From NCBI GenBank assembly GCA_050699975.1, contig JBOHGH010000004.1, forward strand, positions 21,992-85,991: a stretch of DNA of 64,000 nucleotides, written 5' to 3'. Position numbers and translations under genes: made by a program. Below the pieces are notes generated by a model, which did not search any database, was not told where the DNA came from, and was given only the letters and a program-made list of their open reading frames with translations. The DNA is from GCA-003244245 sp050699975. GTDB lineage: Bacteria > Actinomycetota > Actinomycetes > Mycobacteriales > Pseudonocardiaceae. This document shows, in pieces, positions 61,978-64,000 of the stretch; position 1 is the first letter of the stretch; each line of letters starts with the position of its first letter.

Positions 61978-62521
61978 GAGTCAGCCCTCCCAGCAAGACG
62001 ATCACCGTGGCCGGTGTGGCGGCGAAGCCTGCCGTTGCCGGCGAGGCAGCTCCCAGCCGGGCGGCGGCGAGTCGTAGCAGCAGCGGCGCCGCGCGTGCCG
62101 CGCCGAATCCGGCGCCCATCAGCAGCGCGATGCCCAGCGGCGGCCGGCTCACCAGCACGGTCAGCAGCAGCACGTACGGCGCCGCCGATGGGACGTAGGT
62201 TCGCACTCCCGTTGCCAGCTCGAACCCGAACCGGTACCCCCCGCGCACCAGGTTCGCGCCGAACACCTCGGCCGGGATCTGGCGCAGCGCCTCCGGAAGC
62301 CGCAGCACCCCCCGCAGCGGGCCGTGCTTGGCCGCCCACAGTAGGGCCCCGCCCGCGCCGAGCAACGCGAGCCGGGCGCCGTCCGGCAGCGGTTCGGTGA
62401 ACCCGCTCAGCACCCAGGCCACCAGCGCGGTCAGCACCGCGCCACAGATCGTCCCCGCCAGGTAGGCGGCGACCACACGCGCGTCGAGCAGCGATCGGCG
62501 TCGCTCCGGGGGCAGCAGCAC
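61970..62521 (-). CDS. Multi-pass membrane protein (183 aa from GTG), probably interrupted at its start
   Basis: Five or so hydrophobic segments (for example VVAAYLAGTICGAVLTALVA, VLLLTVLVSRPPLGIALLMG), with basic loops between. No known domain. The GTG at 62521 has no ribosome site. Upstream in the same frame, a 29-codon segment (from GTG 62629) with its own membrane helix is separated only by a TGA. The gene probably began at 62629 and is interrupted, or uses read-through. It lies between the Cys-rich protein and the GNAT gene, overlapping both at their ends, so it belongs to the operon. Confidence 0.65.
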   Translation of the reverse strand: MLLPPERRRSLLDARVVAAYLAGTICGAVLTALVAWVLSGFTEPLPDGARLALLGAGGALLWAAKHGPLRGVLRLPEALRQIPAEVFGANLVRGGYRFGFELATGVRTYVPSAAPYVLLLTVLVSRPPLGIALLMGAGFGAARAAPLLLRLAAARLGAASPATAGFAATPATVIVLLGGLTLV

Positions 62522-62629
62522 GGCTGCGCTGTTGAGGCTTCAAACCGACCCTGACAGCGACATCCCGGCGACCAGCCCGATGCCCGTCGCGATCATCGCG
62601 AGCGGCAGTGCCGGCAATTCGCTCAGCAC
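62522..62629 (-). other. In-frame 5' extension of the membrane-protein gene, ended by TGA
   Basis: GTG 62629 overlaps the stop of the Cys-rich gene (GTGCTGA), a typical coupled start. It encodes 29 residues with a membrane helix (LAMIATGIGLVAGMSLSGSV) and stops at TGA 62542-62540. It then stays open in the same frame through SLNSAAV into the 183-residue protein. The segment looks like the true N-terminus split off by a nonsense codon. Confidence 0.6.
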
Positions 62630-63234
62630 GTCGTCAGCTGCCCGTCGCACGAGACGATGCCCTGGCAGATGGTCGGGTCCCAGGAGGCGCTGTCCGGGTA
62701 CTTCTTCCAGCCGTCATGGCACCGGAACACCGACGACTGCGCGCAGTTGCCGCACTGGCCCTCGATCGTCCACTTCCAGGCGTCGCGGCCGGCGCACACG
62801 TCCGGTTCGCGGTCGATGTACTGGATGCTGCCGCGGCTGCCGACGAAGTGCCAGTTGTACGAGGGGTTGTTCGTCGGGTCCGCCGCCTGCTCCGGGCAGG
62901 TGGCGCAGTAGTAGGGGTCCATGTGGTGGGGGGCGAAGCCGAAGCAGGCCTCGTTGCACGTCGCGCCGTAATCGTACCCACCGCAGTCGAAATACATCGT
63001 GTAGGACGGCCCAGCCGCCTGCAGCGATGCGAGCTGGCCCGCGCTCGGGAACAGCTGTCTCTGCACGGTGGTCGCCAGCTCGAGTGCCTTCGCGATGCCG
63101 ACCGAGGTCAGCAGCCCGCTCGCGGGGTGGGTGGGCATGCTGTATGCGTCGGCGACGGCCGGGTTGGCACTGTGCCGGCGGCCAAGCCGTCCGGCGTCTT
63201 CAATGGTCGGGATCTCGTCGATGGAGGTGCTCAC
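62623..63234 (-). CDS. Cysteine-rich protein (203 aa, 12 Cys) in the MauA position
   Basis: The GTG at 63234 has AGGAG about 10 nt upstream, 7 bp after the MauD-like stop. The first 65 residues are Cys-free and mixed polar (MSTSIDEIPTIEDAGRLGRR); the remaining 138 hold exactly 12 cysteines, with pairs such as ATCNEACFG, YYCATCPEQ, GQCGNCAQ and TICQGIVSCDG, plus five Trp, and it ends in Cys. The cytoplasm-side MauE/MauD-like genes upstream and the 12 Cys recall the amine dehydrogenase small subunit MauA, with six disulfides and a Trp-derived TTQ cofactor, but I see no CDYWRHC-like MauA signature and no export signal. I do not recognise the family. Confidence 0.8.
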   Translation of the reverse strand: MSTSIDEIPTIEDAGRLGRRHSANPAVADAYSMPTHPASGLLTSVGIAKALELATTVQRQLFPSAGQLASLQAAGPSYTMYFDCGGYDYGATCNEACFGFAPHHMDPYYCATCPEQAADPTNNPSYNWHFVGSRGSIQYIDREPDVCAGRDAWKWTIEGQCGNCAQSSVFRCHDGWKKYPDSASWDPTICQGIVSCDGQLTTC

Positions 63235-63241
63235 GGCTGTC

Positions 63242-63790
63242 TCACTCCTGTCGCAGGGATGCGGGTACGGCTGGCCGCACCCGGTCGGCGAGGGTGTTCA
63301 GGCTGGTCACGGGCCCGGCCCAGACGATGTGGCCGTCGTCGTCGGAGACGAGGCCGAACGGGGTGACCCGGACGCCCAGTGCCGCGGCCACCCGAGGGCC
63401 GTCCGGTAGCGCCGGGACCGGCAGGTCGCCACCGGGCGTGCCATCGGCCCAGGCGAGAACGGTCGGGATGGACCAGGACGGATCGGCGAGATCGGTGAGC
63501 AGCCGCCGGCAGCCGGGGCAGCCCGTGGAGAGCACCAGCAGCACACGCGGTACCGGGGACTCACCGACAAGGTCGGTCAGCGACCGCCCGACCAGGCCGG
63601 CATAGGGGGGCGCGCGCAGGCCGGTGGTGGCGGGCCCGCCGGCGTGCGGCGCCCGGTCTGCCTGTTCGAGCCGGCGTAGCCGGGCGTGCAGGTGCGCCAC
63701 CACGAGCACGAGCAGCACGACCGCGACCCAGGTGACGACGAGCGCGGCGAAGGCGGCACCCGCCTGCGATCCTGGTCCGAGCACTGTCAC
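63242..63790 (-). CDS. MauD-like thioredoxin-fold membrane protein
   Basis: 182 residues: an N-terminal transmembrane helix (AFAALVVTWVAVVLLVLVVA, about 13-33), a short linker, then a thioredoxin-like domain with a CxxC redox centre in LSTGCPGCRRLL and VRVTPFGLVSDD near the cis-Pro. This is the architecture of MauD, which helps form disulfides in MauA-type proteins. The GTG at 63790 overlaps the stop of the MauE-like gene (GTGA), and the Cys-rich gene follows. It probably oxidises, isomerises or reduces that protein's cysteines at the membrane. Confidence 0.75.
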   Translation of the reverse strand: MTVLGPGSQAGAAFAALVVTWVAVVLLVLVVAHLHARLRRLEQADRAPHAGGPATTGLRAPPYAGLVGRSLTDLVGESPVPRVLLVLSTGCPGCRRLLTDLADPSWSIPTVLAWADGTPGGDLPVPALPDGPRVAAALGVRVTPFGLVSDDDGHIVWAGPVTSLNTLADRVRPAVPASLRQE

Positions 63791-64000
63791 GCACCTCCCT
63801 CGGCCGCAGGATTGGGCACCGACGCCGGAACGAGGACGACGAGGAGCGCGAGCGTCACCCCCCAGAGCAGCGGGAACGCGGTACCGGGTCCTCTCGGGCC
63901 GGCCGCGATCGCCCCCAGTGCGAGGATCGCGACGACCGCCAGCATGCCGGCGGGCAGCAGCGACGCGGGGGCCAGCGGCGCGGGCAGCGGTGTGCAGCCG
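63787..64000 (-). CDS. MauE/DoxX-like membrane protein, C-terminal part only
   Basis: Open from the window edge to the TGA at 63787; about 70 residues visible. They contain two hydrophobic segments (AGMLAVVAILALGAIAAG and FPLLWGVTLALLVVLVPA), the position and size expected for the last helices of a MauE-type redox-associated membrane protein. The order of this gene, the MauD-like gene and the Cys-rich gene matches mauE-mauD-mauA. Identification rests on synteny and hydrophobicity. Confidence 0.5.
   Translation of the reverse strand, partial: GCTPLPAPLAPASLLPAGMLAVVAILALGAIAAGPRGPGTAFPLLWGVTLALLVVLVPASVPNPAAEGGA

Noticed and set aside
62540..62542. TGA as a selenocysteine codon
   Set aside because: The context is a membrane-protein leader with no Cys-equivalent site, and no hairpin of the bacterial selenocysteine type is apparent.

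Overview
High-GC actinobacterial DNA, probably from the Pseudonocardiaceae or a close relative. That placement is an inference from base composition, frequent GTG starts, the HAIR/clpB arrangement and the housekeeping gene set; no rRNA or other taxonomic marker is present.

Positions 1-33,000 hold the minus-strand core of a large non-ribosomal peptide (NRPS) gene cluster. In transcription order it has a stand-alone PBP/beta-lactamase-fold gene resembling SurE-type peptide cyclases (32954-31536), a 6513-residue NRPS with five modules (31475-11934), and a second NRPS with three visible modules that runs off the window at base 1 (11923-1). The line reads half-C-A-T / C-A-T-E / C-A-T-E / C-A-T-E / C-A-T // C-A-T-E / C-A-T / C-A-T-E(partial). 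Hand-read pocket codes give: 1 aromatic-like, 2 and 3 identical but unassigned, 4 Val, 5 aromatic-like, 6 Gly, 7 and 8 acid-lined (basic or Orn-like substrate). No thioesterase domain is visible, and the last visible domain is an epimerase. This fits release by the trans-acting SurE-like enzyme and a cyclic product of about eight residues. Regulators follow: a GbsR/MarR-type protein (34200-34691) and a large ATPase-TPR-BTAD activator (35542-38862). Three heptamers spaced exactly 11 bp apart (33710-33738) resemble a SARP/BTAD binding site.

Positions 39,000-50,000 are chromosomal: a tiny Tyr/Gly-rich ORF, a HAD phosphatase, serS, a membrane-anchored STAND-type NTPase, a GH76 hydrolase, a TrmH-family methyltransferase, pyrE, a short-chain dehydrogenase with a frameshifted end, and a DUF418 membrane protein. 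Several repeats lie here: a 22-bp tandem array, a 38-bp tandem duplication at the pyrE start, and a dispersed palindromic element also found downstream of clpB.

Positions 49,500-55,100 are a hopanoid locus (hpnO, divergent from a ferritin-like gene, shc, hpnG-ispH, hpnH). It appears damaged: shc lacks its N-terminal third and abuts a ferritin-like gene that lost its end, and the IspH part of the HpnG-IspH protein lacks its middle. Either the locus is decaying or the assembly has collapsed here.

Positions 55,100-64,000 carry a membrane-anchored hypothetical gene, clpB with an upstream HAIR operator, an SPW-repeat membrane protein, a TetR regulator, a flavohemoprotein, and a minus-strand operon (MauE-like, MauD-like, a 12-cysteine protein in the MauA position, a membrane protein interrupted by an in-frame TGA, and a GNAT acetyltransferase). 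The Mau-like operon with its unfamiliar Cys-rich protein and the NRPS/SurE-like cluster are the most interesting parts.
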